In this document: one piece after another, positions 7,823-17,604 of the stretch | Layout of the letters: every line of letters begins with the position of its first letter | Position numbering within the stretch: the stretch's first letter is position 1 | Assembly (NCBI GenBank): GCA_902627055.1 | Contig: CACOHS010000001.1 | Span: forward strand, 212,422-276,421 | Source of the DNA: an uncultured SAR86 cluster bacterium | Lineage (GTDB): Bacteria > Pseudomonadota > Gammaproteobacteria > Magnimaribacterales > D2472 | Direction: 5' to 3' | DNA: 64,000 nt | Position numbers and translations under genes: made by a program | Notes under the pieces: generated by a model | Database searches by the model: none | Told to the model about the DNA's origin: nothing | Seen by the model: the letters and a program-made list of their open reading frames with translations, nothing else

Positions 7823-9982
7823 ATGACAAATGAATTGAAGGGCAAAGTAAATTACAGTGTTAATGGCAACATTGCTATATTAGAAGTAGACAACCCGCCT
7901 GTGAATCCGCTAAGTAGTGGAGTAAGAGCGGGGCTAGCAGAGTATATAGAAAAGGCAAATTCTGATGAATCTATAAAGGGAATTATCCTTACCGGTGCTG
8001 GAAGATCTTTCATTGCAGGAGCTGATATTTCTGAATTTGGCAAGAGTTTCGATGGGCCTGACCTTAACTCAACCCTTAGAGATATAGAGTTTAGTAAAAA
8101 ACCAGTTGTAGCTGCAATAAATGGAACCGCGCTTGGTGGAGGACTTGAGACTGCACTTGTTTGTAATTACAGAATGGGTACTAATAAAGCTATTGTTGGG
8201 CTTCCCGAAGTAAATCTTGGGTTATTGCCTGGAGCTGGGGGCACACAAAGACTTCCAAGACTTGTAGGTCCATCTCAAGCATTAAAAATGATGCTTTCTG
8301 GCGCTCCATTATCTGCAGAAAAAGCTCTAACAGCTGGTATTTTAGATGCTATTTCTGAGAATTCTCTTATTGAAGATGCCATTGAATTCCTTCAAGATAA
8401 AATTGAGTTAAGTGAGCATCCCAAAGTAAGAGATAGAAATGAGAAAGTTCTCGAAGCAAGAGGATCTGAGAATGTCCTAGCAGAGGCAAAGGCTTTGGCG
8501 GCAAAAACTAGAAGGGGGCAATTTGCACCAGGTCAAATTATAGCTTGTGTTGAAGCTGCCATTAACGAAGATGATTTTGATGCAGGGTTAAAGAGAGAAT
8601 CTGAATATTTTCTAGAATGCCTAATGAATCCTCAACGGGAAGCTATGATTCATATATTCTTCGGTGAAAGAGCTGCTTCTAAAATATCAGACATACCAAA
8701 AGATACTCCCATGATGTCAATCAATTCTGCAGGAATTGTTGGTTCAGGAACAATGGGAGGAGGAATTGCTATGAATTTGGCGAATGCAGGAATTCCAGTA
8801 TTAGTTCTTGATCAAGATGAAAAAAATCTTGAAAGGGGGATGGGTGTGATTGAAAAAAATTATCAAATGATGGTAGATCGCGGAAGAATGTCTGAAGATC
8901 AAAAAGAAAAAGTTTTTGGTTTGATTACCCCTACTCTATCTTACGAAGACTTAGCCAATGTTGATATTGTTGTGGAAGCAGTTTATGAAAATTTGGAATT
9001 AAAGCAAGAAATTTTTAAAACTTTAGATTCAGTAACCAATGACAATGCAATACTCGCCTCTAATACTTCTGGTCTAGATATTGATGCATTGGCATCAGTA
9101 ACAAAAAGGCCTGGAAAAGTAGTTGGTACTCACTTTTTTAGCCCTGCTAATGTTATGAGACTGCTTGAAGTAGTAAGAGGAAAACACTCTTCTGATGAAA
9201 CTATGGCAACTGTAATGTCGCTCGGAAAGAAAATAGGTAAAGCTGCTGTTGTCTCTCTTAACGCTCCAGGATTTATTGGAAATAGAATGCTGGCAGGTTA
9301 TACATATCAGGCAAATATGCTGTTACTTGAGGGCGCATTACCCAGCCAGGTTGATAATGCATTGGAGTCATTTGGGATGAGTATGGGTCCATTTAGAATG
9401 CTAGATTTAGTTGGTTTAGATTTAGGTTGGAGAGCCAGGAAATTAGCAAATATAGAAACGCCTCTCGCAAATAAAATATCTGATGAACTTTGTGAAAGAG
9501 ATAGATTTGGTCAAAAAAATTCCAAAGGATTTTATAATTATTCGGAAGGATCAAGAGCACCAAATCCAGCACCAGAAAATGAAGAAATTTATAAAGAAAT
9601 ATCTGAAAAAAATAATATAAAAAGGAGAGAGATATCTGATCAAGAAATTATTGATAGATGTATCTTAGCATTAGTAAATGAAGGGGCCCGAATATTAGAA
9701 GAGGGTGTGGCTCAAAGATCTGGAGACATGGATATTGTATATATCAATGGGTATGGATTTCCAATCTGGAGAGGCGGCCCAATGTTCTATGCCAATCAGC
9801 TAGGTCTTGAAGAAGTTATAAAGAAAATGGCTGTCTTTTCTGAACTAGATAAAGAATTCTGGAAACCAGCGCCGTTGCTTCAGAAACTTTCTGATCAATC
9901 TGCTAGTTTTGGAGAGGCTCCACCAGTTGACGAGAGATCGGAGCTTTTGAGCTTTAAGCAAGCCAATATGGGTGGAGTTTAA
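7823..9982 (+). CDS. bifunctional enoyl-CoA hydratase / 3-hydroxyacyl-CoA dehydrogenase
   Basis: This 719-residue protein is a FadB/FadJ-type fusion that hydrates enoyl-CoA and oxidises the resulting 3-hydroxyacyl-CoA in beta-oxidation. The crotonase domain covers about 1-285 with the oxyanion motif (AGADISEFG) and two catalytic Glu regions (GGGLETAL; GLPEVNLGLLPGAGG). The NAD-binding domain starts at about 300 (GIVGSGTMGGGIAMNLANAG) with the HFFSPANVMRLLEVV His motif near 436. The C-terminal dehydrogenase helical domains follow (GFIGNRML; GYGFPIWRGGPMFYA). No thiolase gene is adjacent, so FadB and FadJ cannot be told apart by context. A weak TAGAG precedes the ATG. Confidence 0.93.
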   Translation: MTNELKGKVNYSVNGNIAILEVDNPPVNPLSSGVRAGLAEYIEKANSDESIKGIILTGAGRSFIAGADISEFGKSFDGPDLNSTLRDIEFSKKPVVAAINGTALGGGLETALVCNYRMGTNKAIVGLPEVNLGLLPGAGGTQRLPRLVGPSQALKMMLSGAPLSAEKALTAGILDAISENSLIEDAIEFLQDKIELSEHPKVRDRNEKVLEARGSENVLAEAKALAAKTRRGQFAPGQIIACVEAAINEDDFDAGLKRESEYFLECLMNPQREAMIHIFFGERAASKISDIPKDTPMMSINSAGIVGSGTMGGGIAMNLANAGIPVLVLDQDEKNLERGMGVIEKNYQMMVDRGRMSEDQKEKVFGLITPTLSYEDLANVDIVVEAVYENLELKQEIFKTLDSVTNDNAILASNTSGLDIDALASVTKRPGKVVGTHFFSPANVMRLLEVVRGKHSSDETMATVMSLGKKIGKAAVVSLNAPGFIGNRMLAGYTYQANMLLLEGALPSQVDNALESFGMSMGPFRMLDLVGLDLGWRARKLANIETPLANKISDELCERDRFGQKNSKGFYNYSEGSRAPNPAPENEEIYKEISEKNNIKRREISDQEIIDRCILALVNEGARILEEGVAQRSGDMDIVYINGYGFPIWRGGPMFYANQLGLEEVIKKMAVFSELDKEFWKPAPLLQKLSDQSASFGEAPPVDERSELLSFKQANMGGV

Positions 9983-9993
9983 ATTAAGAAAAG

Positions 9994-10527
9994 TCAGAGA
10001 TAAATATTTACAGTTGTTTCTTCTGGAATAAGATCATAAAGCTCTAATACATCATGATTTAACATTCTAATGCATCCATGAGAGGCTTTTTTCCCTATCA
10101 AACCCTCTTCATGAGTTCCATGAATGTAAATATATCTGCTAAAAGAATCAACATTTGTTCCTTTATTGAATCCCTCCTTAAGGCCATCTAACCACATAAT
10201 TCTTGAAGTTATGAAATCATCCTCAGAATCTTCATTTTCATGGATAATTTTTGCCTTTTGAGGAATATGTTCCCTACTTACGAAAAAATGATATTTTTCA
10301 ACATTAGTCCCGATTTTAGATTTTATCATGTGCATGCCTAGAGGAGTTTTTAATGAGTTTTCAACCTGACCCTCTCCATAAGCTGAACTTGAAACAGGAT
10401 AACTTCTTATTAGTTTATTTTCTTCAAATAGATATAATCTTTGCTCAGAAATGCTTATTTCTATGGAATAACTTGCTAAGACAGAAAATGAGAGAAATGA
10501 TAAAAAAATATATGCGAAATACTTCAT
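9994..10527 (-). CDS. L,D-transpeptidase (YkuD domain), periplasmic
   Basis: This 177-residue protein has a signal peptide (KYFAYIFLSFLSFSVLAS) followed directly by a YkuD catalytic domain. The signature HGTHEEGLIGKKASHGCIRM contains the catalytic His and Cys. Such enzymes form 3-3 peptidoglycan cross-links or attach proteins to diaminopimelate; this compact single-domain form (IEISISEQRLYLFEENKLI) resembles ErfK/YcfS-type proteins without a LysM. Its start codon abuts the lnt stop, so it could be the last gene of the miaB-lnt operon. It ends 11 bases from the convergent fad gene. Confidence 0.9.
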   Translation of the reverse strand: MKYFAYIFLSFLSFSVLASYSIEISISEQRLYLFEENKLIRSYPVSSSAYGEGQVENSLKTPLGMHMIKSKIGTNVEKYHFFVSREHIPQKAKIIHENEDSEDDFITSRIMWLDGLKEGFNKGTNVDSFSRYIYIHGTHEEGLIGKKASHGCIRMLNHDVLELYDLIPEETTVNIYL

Positions 10528-12002
10528 TATCTAGATCTTAATATAATTATTGTTATAAAAACAAATATTGATAAAAAAGGAATAATCAGATAGCCGATTT
10601 TATAAAAATATGATGGTTCATTTATTTTGTATACTGTACCTGACAAAGACCCTCTAATTCCTTTAGTTAATATTTCAACAATTGTTCCTTTATTATCAAC
10701 TATTGTTGATAAACCATCTGAAGTACCTCTTAATATCCATTTATTTGCTTCTAATGCTCTAGCCCTTACTATCTGAAGATGCTGGAACGGACCATATGAA
10801 CTTCCAAACCATGTATCGTTACTTACATTTATGATGAAATCCGCATTTTTGGTCTCTTCTATATAGCTAAGGGGAAAGGCGACATCAAAGCAAATCATTC
10901 CGAGAACTTTAAAACCTTCAATTTCAAACAGCGCCTGCTTTGGTCTGCCTGCAGTAGTCGAAGACATTGGCAAGTCAAAGAAATCAATCAAGCCCCTGAT
11001 TATTCTCTCAAATGGTACATATTCTCCAAATGGCACAAGATGCCGCTTGAAGTAACTTTGATTAGTTCCTAATATTGTTAATGAATTAAACAATTCATTA
11101 TTTTTGTATTCCCAAGCTCCTGAAAAAATTATCGGCGCATTGTTTAATTTTATTAATAATGATTTCATCTCTGGACTTGAATTTAGATATGGTAGTGGTG
11201 ACTCAGGCCAGATTATTAATTCTGCATTCATATGTTCTTTTGATAAATCCAGTAAAGTTTGTTCAATATTTGCCATTTCTTCTTTCTGAAACTTTTCAAA
11301 GGGATCCAATGAGGGCTGAATAATTCCTATCTCTAAACTTTCACCGGAATATTCTTGCTGAATGTTTCCTTGGGGCAAAAAAATTAAAAGGCATAAAATT
11401 GCTGAAAAAAGATAAATACTTCTTTTGTAAATAAAAGATAAAGCAATAAATGCAGACAAAAAATAAATAAAGAATGAGAGGCCATAAACGCCAATAATTG
11501 GTATAAAAAATTGCCCAATAGTATCTAGAGTAATCAAACCAGGTAAGAGCCATGGAAAGCCGCCCAAGAGAACGAATCTAGACAATTCTAATATTGTTAG
11601 AAAGCTTGCAAACAAAATACTAGATGTGAAAATATCTTTATTAGGTTTAACTAATTTTATAAGTGAAATAGGGGCGATGAATACTATTGAAAGTAATATT
11701 CCCATAAGCAGAATTATTACTATAGATGTTATTAAATGAGTTTTTCCATAAAAGTAAATACTTACTATTAACCAACCTGTTCCACTTATCCAATAACCTA
11801 AACCCCATGCAAATGATCTTTTGAAGGCTTCAACAAAATTAGTTGCATTTACTACTGAATGAATAAGAATTATGAGGCTTAAAAGTATGCTCAGCTTTAT
11901 ATTAAACGGACTAAAAGACAGAGTGGAAAGTGCCCCAATTAATGCTAGAAATAAATAATTTATAAAAGGATATTTATGCGCTTGATTTAATGGTGATCCC
12001 AA
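10527..12002 (-). CDS. lnt: apolipoprotein N-acyltransferase
   Basis: This 491-residue inner-membrane protein adds the third acyl chain to lipoproteins. About six hydrophobic segments span residues 10-200. A nitrilase-like periplasmic domain follows, with catalytic E in IIWPESPLPY, K in FKRHLVPFGEYVPFE and C in LGMICFDVAFP. A C-terminal membrane helix ends the protein. The frame opens with TTG within the end of corC (29-base overlap), and there is no early ATG alternative, so TTG is the likely start. The miaB-phoH-ybeY-corC-lnt order is conserved in gammaproteobacteria. Confidence 0.94.
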   Translation of the reverse strand: MGSPLNQAHKYPFINYLFLALIGALSTLSFSPFNIKLSILLSLIILIHSVVNATNFVEAFKRSFAWGLGYWISGTGWLIVSIYFYGKTHLITSIVIILLMGILLSIVFIAPISLIKLVKPNKDIFTSSILFASFLTILELSRFVLLGGFPWLLPGLITLDTIGQFFIPIIGVYGLSFFIYFLSAFIALSFIYKRSIYLFSAILCLLIFLPQGNIQQEYSGESLEIGIIQPSLDPFEKFQKEEMANIEQTLLDLSKEHMNAELIIWPESPLPYLNSSPEMKSLLIKLNNAPIIFSGAWEYKNNELFNSLTILGTNQSYFKRHLVPFGEYVPFERIIRGLIDFFDLPMSSTTAGRPKQALFEIEGFKVLGMICFDVAFPLSYIEETKNADFIINVSNDTWFGSSYGPFQHLQIVRARALEANKWILRGTSDGLSTIVDNKGTIVEILTKGIRGSLSGTVYKINEPSYFYKIGYLIIPFLSIFVFITIIILRSR

Positions 12003-12816
12003 TTTTCTTTATCTTTCGTTTATCAGCAGCCGTCACAGCTAAAATCATGTTATCTATTTCAATTTTATCCCCAACCTTTGGCAGGAATCCCAATTTGCTT
12101 ATGAATAGCCCTGCTAAAGTTTCTGCATCCATGCCATTAAAACTCTTATTAAATTTTTGTTCAAACTCTGATAGCTCAAGAGTTGCATTTGCAATGTATT
12201 CATATTCGCTCACTTGAATAAGATCTTCATCCTCTGAGTCATGCTCATCTTCTATTTCACCCACAAGTTCCTCTAAAATATCTTCAATTGTTACTAGTCC
12301 AGAAATTGTTCCATATTCATCTATGACAATAGCCATGTGAGATCTATCTTTTTTAAACTCCTCAAGAAGTGAGTCAGCTTTTTTAGACTCTGGCACTACC
12401 TTGATATCTCTAATCAAAGAGAGGATATTGAAGTCTTTTAAATCTTTATTAATTATTGGAAGTAAATCCTTTGCGAGCAAGATGCCTTGAACTTCATTTT
12501 TTGCAGGTCCTAAAACAGGATATCTTGAATGACCAGAGTCAATAATTCGAGAAATCATATCCATAGGCTCTTCATCTGGAGCTAATATGACCATTTCAAC
12601 TCTTGGTACCATTATTTCCTTGACTGTAGTATCCCCAAGCCTGATAGCTCTTTCAGCAATAAACTGAGCTTCTTTATCTATCAGCCTAGCGCTTAAAGCG
12701 TCCTCAAGCAGAACAGAAACGTCATCTAAACTCGATGGCTTAATAGTAAAGAAACGCTTTATTTTATTTAAAAAACTCGATGGAGGTTGATCTTGTTCAG
12801 TATCTTGATTAGTCAT
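11974..12816 (-). CDS. corC: CorC-type CBS domain / transporter-associated domain protein
   Basis: This 280-residue cytoplasmic protein has paired CBS domains (about 65-185; VKEIMVPRVEMVIL, SHMAIVIDEYGTISGLVTIEDI) and a C-terminal CorC_HlyC domain (about 200-280). E. coli YbeX/CorC is linked to Mg2+/Co2+ efflux and more recently to ribosome maturation together with YbeY; both are family knowledge. It starts 4 bases inside the ybeY end and overlaps lnt at its own end. The length is close to E. coli's 292. Confidence 0.93.
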   Translation of the reverse strand: MTNQDTEQDQPPSSFLNKIKRFFTIKPSSLDDVSVLLEDALSARLIDKEAQFIAERAIRLGDTTVKEIMVPRVEMVILAPDEEPMDMISRIIDSGHSRYPVLGPAKNEVQGILLAKDLLPIINKDLKDFNILSLIRDIKVVPESKKADSLLEEFKKDRSHMAIVIDEYGTISGLVTIEDILEELVGEIEDEHDSEDEDLIQVSEYEYIANATLELSEFEQKFNKSFNGMDAETLAGLFISKLGFLPKVGDKIEIDNMILAVTAADKRKIKKIGITIKSSA

Positions 12817-13265
12817 AATTTATATGGATTAGCAATTTCAAAATTTTCCAAATATTTAATTTCTTGAGCCTCCATAGTATTGGCTTCTTTATTTTGGTTA
12901 TGATCAAAACCTAATAAATGAAGAATTCCGTGAGCTAATAGATGCATCATATGATCCTCTAGGTCTCTATTCAAGTTCTGTGACTCAGTTTTTATATATG
13001 GAATACTCATAGCAATATCTCCAAGCTCACCAGAAATTTCCTGTATTTCCTTACTTGCTGGAAAGGATAAAACATTTGTATCCAGACTTTTATTCCTGAA
13101 GTTCTTATTAAGTTTTATCATTTCAGAGCTAGAAACAAACTTTAGGTTTATATCTAAATTATGTTTTCTTTGATCAGATAAAACATGTTCAGCCATTAGA
13201 CTTAATTTTTTCTCAAAATCAGCAGAAAAGTCATTAAATTCAGGATTAAAAATATTTAATCTCAA
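12813..13265 (-). CDS. ybeY: endoribonuclease YbeY
   Basis: This 150-residue protein carries the zinc-binding signature HGILHLLGFDH with three conserved His and the preceding LAH context, diagnostic of the UPF0054/YbeY family. YbeY takes part in 16S rRNA 3'-end maturation and ribosome quality control. LGDIAMSIPYI matches the family's substrate-side strand. Stops and starts overlap with both phoH and corC by 4 bases, so the operon is translationally coupled. Confidence 0.95.
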   Translation of the reverse strand: MRLNIFNPEFNDFSADFEKKLSLMAEHVLSDQRKHNLDINLKFVSSSEMIKLNKNFRNKSLDTNVLSFPASKEIQEISGELGDIAMSIPYIKTESQNLNRDLEDHMMHLLAHGILHLLGFDHNQNKEANTMEAQEIKYLENFEIANPYKL

Positions 13266-14236
13266 TTTTTTTGTTGGTCAAATTTATGATACGCATCGAC
13301 GATCTTTCTAACTAATGGATGTCTAACAACATCTTGTGAATTAAAAGTTGTAAATCCGATATCGTCTAATCCATCTAAAACTTTTAAAACGTGAGAAAGC
13401 CCAGACTCAATATTTTTTGGCAAATCAATCTGGGTCATATCACCATTAATTACTGCATAGGATCCAAATCCCATTCTTGTTAGAAACATTTTCATCTGAT
13501 CAACAGACGTATTTTGGCTCTCATCCATAATTATGAATGCGTTATTTAATGTTCTACCTCTAAGATATGCAAGTGGAGCAACCTCAAGAATCTCTTTTTC
13601 AAGCAGTCTAACAACCTGCTCAAAACCAAGCATTTCATATAAAGCGTCATATAGAGGCCTTAAATAAGGATCTACTTTTTGAGAAAGATCTCCGGGTAAA
13701 AATCCAAGCTTTTCACCAGCTTCAACGGCAGGGCGGATGAGTATAATTTTTTTAACATCTTCATTAACAAGCATCTCAACTGCCTTTGCGACTGCTAAGT
13801 ATGTTTTTCCAGTGCCCGCAGGGCCAACCCCAAAGTTGACTTCATATTTAACCATATTAGATATGTAATGATTTTGGTTATTTCCCCTTGGTTTAATAAT
13901 TTTTTTTGGTGTTTTAATGATTTGATCTTTCAGGTCTTCAGATATTGCATCAGGATTTAGATCTATGTTTTTATTAATCACCATCTGTATTTGCTCCTTT
14001 GAGAGCTCACTTCCATTCGATGTTGATGCATATAGATCTTTGATTGCATTCGAAGCTCTTTTAGTATTTTCCTCATCTCCTGAAATACTTATCCTATTGC
14101 CATTTTGAAATATTTTAACCTTAAAAGTTTTTTCAACTATTCTAAGATTTTCATTTAGTTTTCCAACAAATCTGATTAAGACATCGGCATCATTTGGATT
14201 AAGCTCTAGGCTAGCAGAAGTAAGATCTTTTGACAT
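13262..14236 (-). CDS. ybeZ: PhoH-like ATPase
   Basis: This 324-residue protein has a Walker A motif GPAGTGKTYLAV at about 138-149 and a Walker B-like FIIMDESQNT near 245, typical of PhoH/YbeZ. An N-terminal KH-like region (about 15-80) suits RNA binding. The family partners with YbeY in RNA metabolism. Its start codon directly abuts the miaB stop (1-base overlap), and its length is close to the E. coli protein. Confidence 0.93.
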   Translation of the reverse strand: MSKDLTSASLELNPNDADVLIRFVGKLNENLRIVEKTFKVKIFQNGNRISISGDEENTKRASNAIKDLYASTSNGSELSKEQIQMVINKNIDLNPDAISEDLKDQIIKTPKKIIKPRGNNQNHYISNMVKYEVNFGVGPAGTGKTYLAVAKAVEMLVNEDVKKIILIRPAVEAGEKLGFLPGDLSQKVDPYLRPLYDALYEMLGFEQVVRLLEKEILEVAPLAYLRGRTLNNAFIIMDESQNTSVDQMKMFLTRMGFGSYAVINGDMTQIDLPKNIESGLSHVLKVLDGLDDIGFTTFNSQDVVRHPLVRKIVDAYHKFDQQKN

Positions 14237-15561
14237 TAATGTGCGAGACTACCTCTAAGACTATTAGTTAAAGCTTCTTGAATTTGAATATTTGCAAAGT
14301 GACCCACCAAATCTAGTTGATTTGATTGGAAATTTACAATTCTATTACAAATAGTTCTTCCCTGAAGTTGTCCAGGATCTCTCCTAGATTGGCCATAAAT
14401 TAAACATCTTTGAGAGGTGCCTACTTTTTTACGACTATAACCAAAGGATAATTGATTAAGCCTTGATTGCAATATATTTAAACGTTCCTTTTTTTCTTCG
14501 GGCGATACATCATCTGGCATCTCAGATGCTGTTGTATTAGGCCTAGGACTATAAATAAAACTATATGACTCATCAAATTTTACTTCATTAATAACATTAA
14601 TTGTTTGCTGGAAATCTTCATTGGTTTCACCTGGAAATCCTACGATAAAATCAGAGGAAAAACTCATATCTGGTCTTATAATTCTGATTTTTTCTATAAG
14701 TGCTAAGTACTTTTCTGCATTATATCGTCGTCTCATTAATTTTAAGATTTTATCCGAGCCGCTTTGAACAGGTAAATGAACATGGCTAACTAACTCAGGC
14801 ACTCTGTCATAGACTTCAACGAGGTCATCTTTAAATTCATGTGGGTGACTTGTGGTGAAACGAATTCTTTCAATATTATCAATTTTTGATGCTAATTCGA
14901 TTAAAACAGCTAAAGATGACTTTTCCCCTTTGAAAGTTCCTTTAAAGTTATTAACATTTTGTCCCAAAAAATTAATTTCTCTAGTTCCTTTATCAGCCAA
15001 AATAGACACTTCATTTAAAATATCCTCAATGGTTCTTGATACTTCATGGCCTCTAGTTTTTGGAACTACACAAAATGAACAATACTTATTACAACCCTCT
15101 GCAATGGAAACGAAAGCTGATGGTTCTCCTTTGCCTTTAACTGGCAAATGATTGAATTTTTCTAATTTCGGAAAGGAAATGTCTATCTGGTTAATATTTG
15201 TTTTTTTCTTATTGTTATATAACTCGGGAAGTTTATGCAAAGTCTGTGGGCCAAATACTATATCTACTGCTGGTGCTCTATTAATTATTTCTTTTCCCTC
15301 TTGAGAAGCAACACAACCACCAATAGCAATTTTTAAATCAGGCTTTTCTTCCTTTATCTTTCTCCATCTTCCAATCTGATGAAAGACTTTTTCTTGAGCT
15401 TTTTCCCTAATAGAACATGTATTTAATATTAATAAATCAGCTTCATCTTCATTTTTAGCTAACTCAAAACCCTCTTTTTCTTTAAGAAGATCAGCCATTT
15501 TTGCAGAATCATATTCATTCATCTGACAACCATGAGTTTTTATATATAATTTTTTTTTCAT
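14236..15561 (-). CDS. miaB: tRNA-2-methylthio-N6-dimethylallyladenosine synthase
   Basis: This 441-residue radical-SAM methylthiotransferase converts i6A37 to ms2i6A37 in tRNAs. The N-terminal cluster cysteines are seen in [18 protein letters not shown] and GGCVASQEG. The radical SAM CxxxCxxC is [22 protein letters not shown] domain occupies the C-terminal 65 residues. It heads the five-gene operon running leftward to lnt and is divergent from the DUF1820 gene across 57 AT-rich bases. Confidence 0.97.
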   Translation of the reverse strand: MKKKLYIKTHGCQMNEYDSAKMADLLKEKEGFELAKNEDEADLLILNTCSIREKAQEKVFHQIGRWRKIKEEKPDLKIAIGGCVASQEGKEIINRAPAVDIVFGPQTLHKLPELYNNKKKTNINQIDISFPKLEKFNHLPVKGKGEPSAFVSIAEGCNKYCSFCVVPKTRGHEVSRTIEDILNEVSILADKGTREINFLGQNVNNFKGTFKGEKSSLAVLIELASKIDNIERIRFTTSHPHEFKDDLVEVYDRVPELVSHVHLPVQSGSDKILKLMRRRYNAEKYLALIEKIRIIRPDMSFSSDFIVGFPGETNEDFQQTINVINEVKFDESYSFIYSPRPNTTASEMPDDVSPEEKKERLNILQSRLNQLSFGYSRKKVGTSQRCLIYGQSRRDPGQLQGRTICNRIVNFQSNQLDLVGHFANIQIQEALTNSLRGSLAH

Positions 15562-15618
15562 TATTAAATTATTTATTAAAATCTTTAATTATCAAATTTT
15601 ATTCCCATATAATTAATC

Positions 15619-15939
15619 ATGGCCAAAAAGAAGACATACAAAATAATTTTCATGCAACTCGGTGAGATATATGAAATCTTTGCTAAACAAATATATCAAA
15701 GTGACATGTATGGCTTCATTGAGGTTGAAGAGTATATATTCAAACAAAATAAACAGCTAGTAGTTGATCCAACATCTGAAAAATTAGAAAAAGAATTCAA
15801 GTTGGTTGAAAGATCTTACATTCCGATTAATTCTGTCATAAGAATAGATGAAGTGGTTGAGTCTGGAGAGGCTAAAATCAAACAACCCAAAAGTCAGGTT
15901 GCTCCAACTCCCATAAACATCCATCCTGCAAATAAGTAA
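15619..15939 (+). CDS. DUF1820 family protein
   Basis: This 106-residue protein of unknown function matches the gammaproteobacterial DUF1820 family by its pattern (YKIIFMQLGEIYEIFAKQIYQ... SYIPINSVIRIDEV). It is largely beta-stranded and soluble, with a Pro-rich tail. No Shine-Dalgarno is present. A perfect TATAAT at 15608-15613 ends 5 bases before the ATG, so a leaderless transcript is possible. It stands alone between miaB and phoD. A role with RNA or membranes would be guesswork. Confidence 0.8.
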   Translation: MAKKKTYKIIFMQLGEIYEIFAKQIYQSDMYGFIEVEEYIFKQNKQLVVDPTSEKLEKEFKLVERSYIPINSVIRIDEVVESGEAKIKQPKSQVAPTPINIHPANK

Positions 15940-16003
15940 CGCTAGCATTCATATTCCATCATTTTGTTTCTCAATTTTTGCATAGAGTTGCTAAAATCCT
16001 TTC

Positions 16004-17599
16004 ATGAAGAGAAGGCAAGCTATAAAAATATCATCTCTTGGTGCCATTGGGTTCAGTGCATCAATTAATACTGGATGTACAAGTAATGCTTTTTCATTTG
16101 ATCATGGTGTAGCCAGTGGGGATCCTACAGATGAAAGAGTTATTCTTTGGACAAGAGTAACTCCTAAGAGAGTAGGAACGGTTCGAGTAGTTATTGAAAT
16201 ATCTGAAAGTGAAAACTTTTCCGAGATAGTTTTCAAAAAGGAGCTGCATACCTCATCATTAATTGACTATACGATTAAATATGATTTTGAAGCTAGCAAG
16301 TATTGCAAAAGTCATCAAGGTTTTTTTTATAGGTTTAAAGCTGGAAATGTTTTATCCGAAGTAGGAAAATCAAGAACATTTTCAGCCGATGCTGAATCAG
16401 TAAAAATTGGTATTTTTAGCTGTAGTAATTATCCTGCAGGATATTTTAATGCTTATGCTGCTGCAGCTAAAGATAAGCTTGATCTATGGTTACATCTTGG
16501 AGATTATCTTTATGAATATCCAATGGGTGGATATGCAACCAATATTGCCGAAAAACTTGGAAGGTCTCCCGTCCCTCCCCATGAGATGATCAGACTTGCT
16601 GATTATAGACAAAGACATGCCCAGTACAAACTAGATACTGGCTCTAAAGAGCTTCATAAAAATACCCCACTTATAGCAGTGTGGGACGATCATGAATTTA
16701 CAAATGATACTTGGAAAAGAGGCGCTGAAAATCATTCGATGGATGGTTCTGAAGGAGATTTCTTCGCAAGAAGGTCTGCAGCAATTAAAGCTTATTTTGA
16801 ATGGATGCCAATCAGAGAACAAGAAAGTAAGAGAAAAATATTTAGAGAATTTAAAATAGGTAATATATTGCATTTGTTAATGCTTGACACACGTCAGTAT
16901 GGCCGAGATAAACAAATTCAACCTTTAGAATACTTAACTAATTCAGGCTTTAATCAGGCTAAATTTTATAATGATTTAAATGATAGTAATCGAAACTTAT
17001 TAGGACCCAGTCAGATTTCCTGGATAGAGGATACGGTAGCAAAGACAAAAGCAGAATGGACCATATTTGGTCAACAGGTTCTCATGACCAAGTTAAAGTT
17101 TCCTGATATTTCGAATGCATTTAAAGATATACCTGATGAACTTAAGCCTTATATTCAACTGATAAAGTTAGGCCTCCCATCAAACCTTGATGCTTGGGAT
17201 GGATATCCAAAGGATAGAGAAAGGCTATACAAAATTATGAAAAAATCAAATAAAAAATTTATCAGTTTAGCCGGAGATACTCACAATGCGTGGCTTTCAG
17301 AATTATTTGACGAAACAGGCAGTAAAGTTGGCATAGAAATTGGAACTCCCTCAGTAACATCGCCCGGCCTTACTGATTATATTCCCATTGATGTTGGAGT
17401 TTTTGAAGATTCTGTTGTGAAGAAAAATAACGAGCTGTTTTGGATGGATGCTTCAAATAGAGGATTTACCTCTATAGAAATAAGTAAAAAAGAAATAGTT
17501 GCTAAATATAATTTTATAAAAACTATCTATGAAAAAAACTCTTCGATTAAGGAGTATAGAGAATTTAAAATTGCAAAAAATTACGAAATAGAAGCTTGA
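16004..17599 (+). CDS. phoD: PhoD-like alkaline phosphatase/phosphodiesterase, Tat-exported
   Basis: This 531-residue protein starts with a twin-arginine signal (MKRRQAIKISSLGAIGFSA). An NTGC follows that might act as an imperfect lipobox. The PhoD N-terminal domain (FDHGVASGDPTDERVILWTR) precedes the metallophosphatase core, with LHLGDYLYEY, AVWDDHEFTNDTW and LAGDTHNAW supplying metal ligands. PhoD enzymes use Fe3+/Ca2+ and release phosphate from mono- and diesters outside the cytoplasm. The tatABC operon lies about 4 kb downstream. A TAAAAT at 15992-15997 is placed exactly for transcription to start at the ATG, with no Shine-Dalgarno. I saw no Pho box. Confidence 0.92.
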   Translation: MKRRQAIKISSLGAIGFSASINTGCTSNAFSFDHGVASGDPTDERVILWTRVTPKRVGTVRVVIEISESENFSEIVFKKELHTSSLIDYTIKYDFEASKYCKSHQGFFYRFKAGNVLSEVGKSRTFSADAESVKIGIFSCSNYPAGYFNAYAAAAKDKLDLWLHLGDYLYEYPMGGYATNIAEKLGRSPVPPHEMIRLADYRQRHAQYKLDTGSKELHKNTPLIAVWDDHEFTNDTWKRGAENHSMDGSEGDFFARRSAAIKAYFEWMPIREQESKRKIFREFKIGNILHLLMLDTRQYGRDKQIQPLEYLTNSGFNQAKFYNDLNDSNRNLLGPSQISWIEDTVAKTKAEWTIFGQQVLMTKLKFPDISNAFKDIPDELKPYIQLIKLGLPSNLDAWDGYPKDRERLYKIMKKSNKKFISLAGDTHNAWLSELFDETGSKVGIEIGTPSVTSPGLTDYIPIDVGVFEDSVVKKNNELFWMDASNRGFTSIEISKKEIVAKYNFIKTIYEKNSSIKEYREFKIAKNYEIEA

Positions 17600-17604
17600 T
17601 TAAT

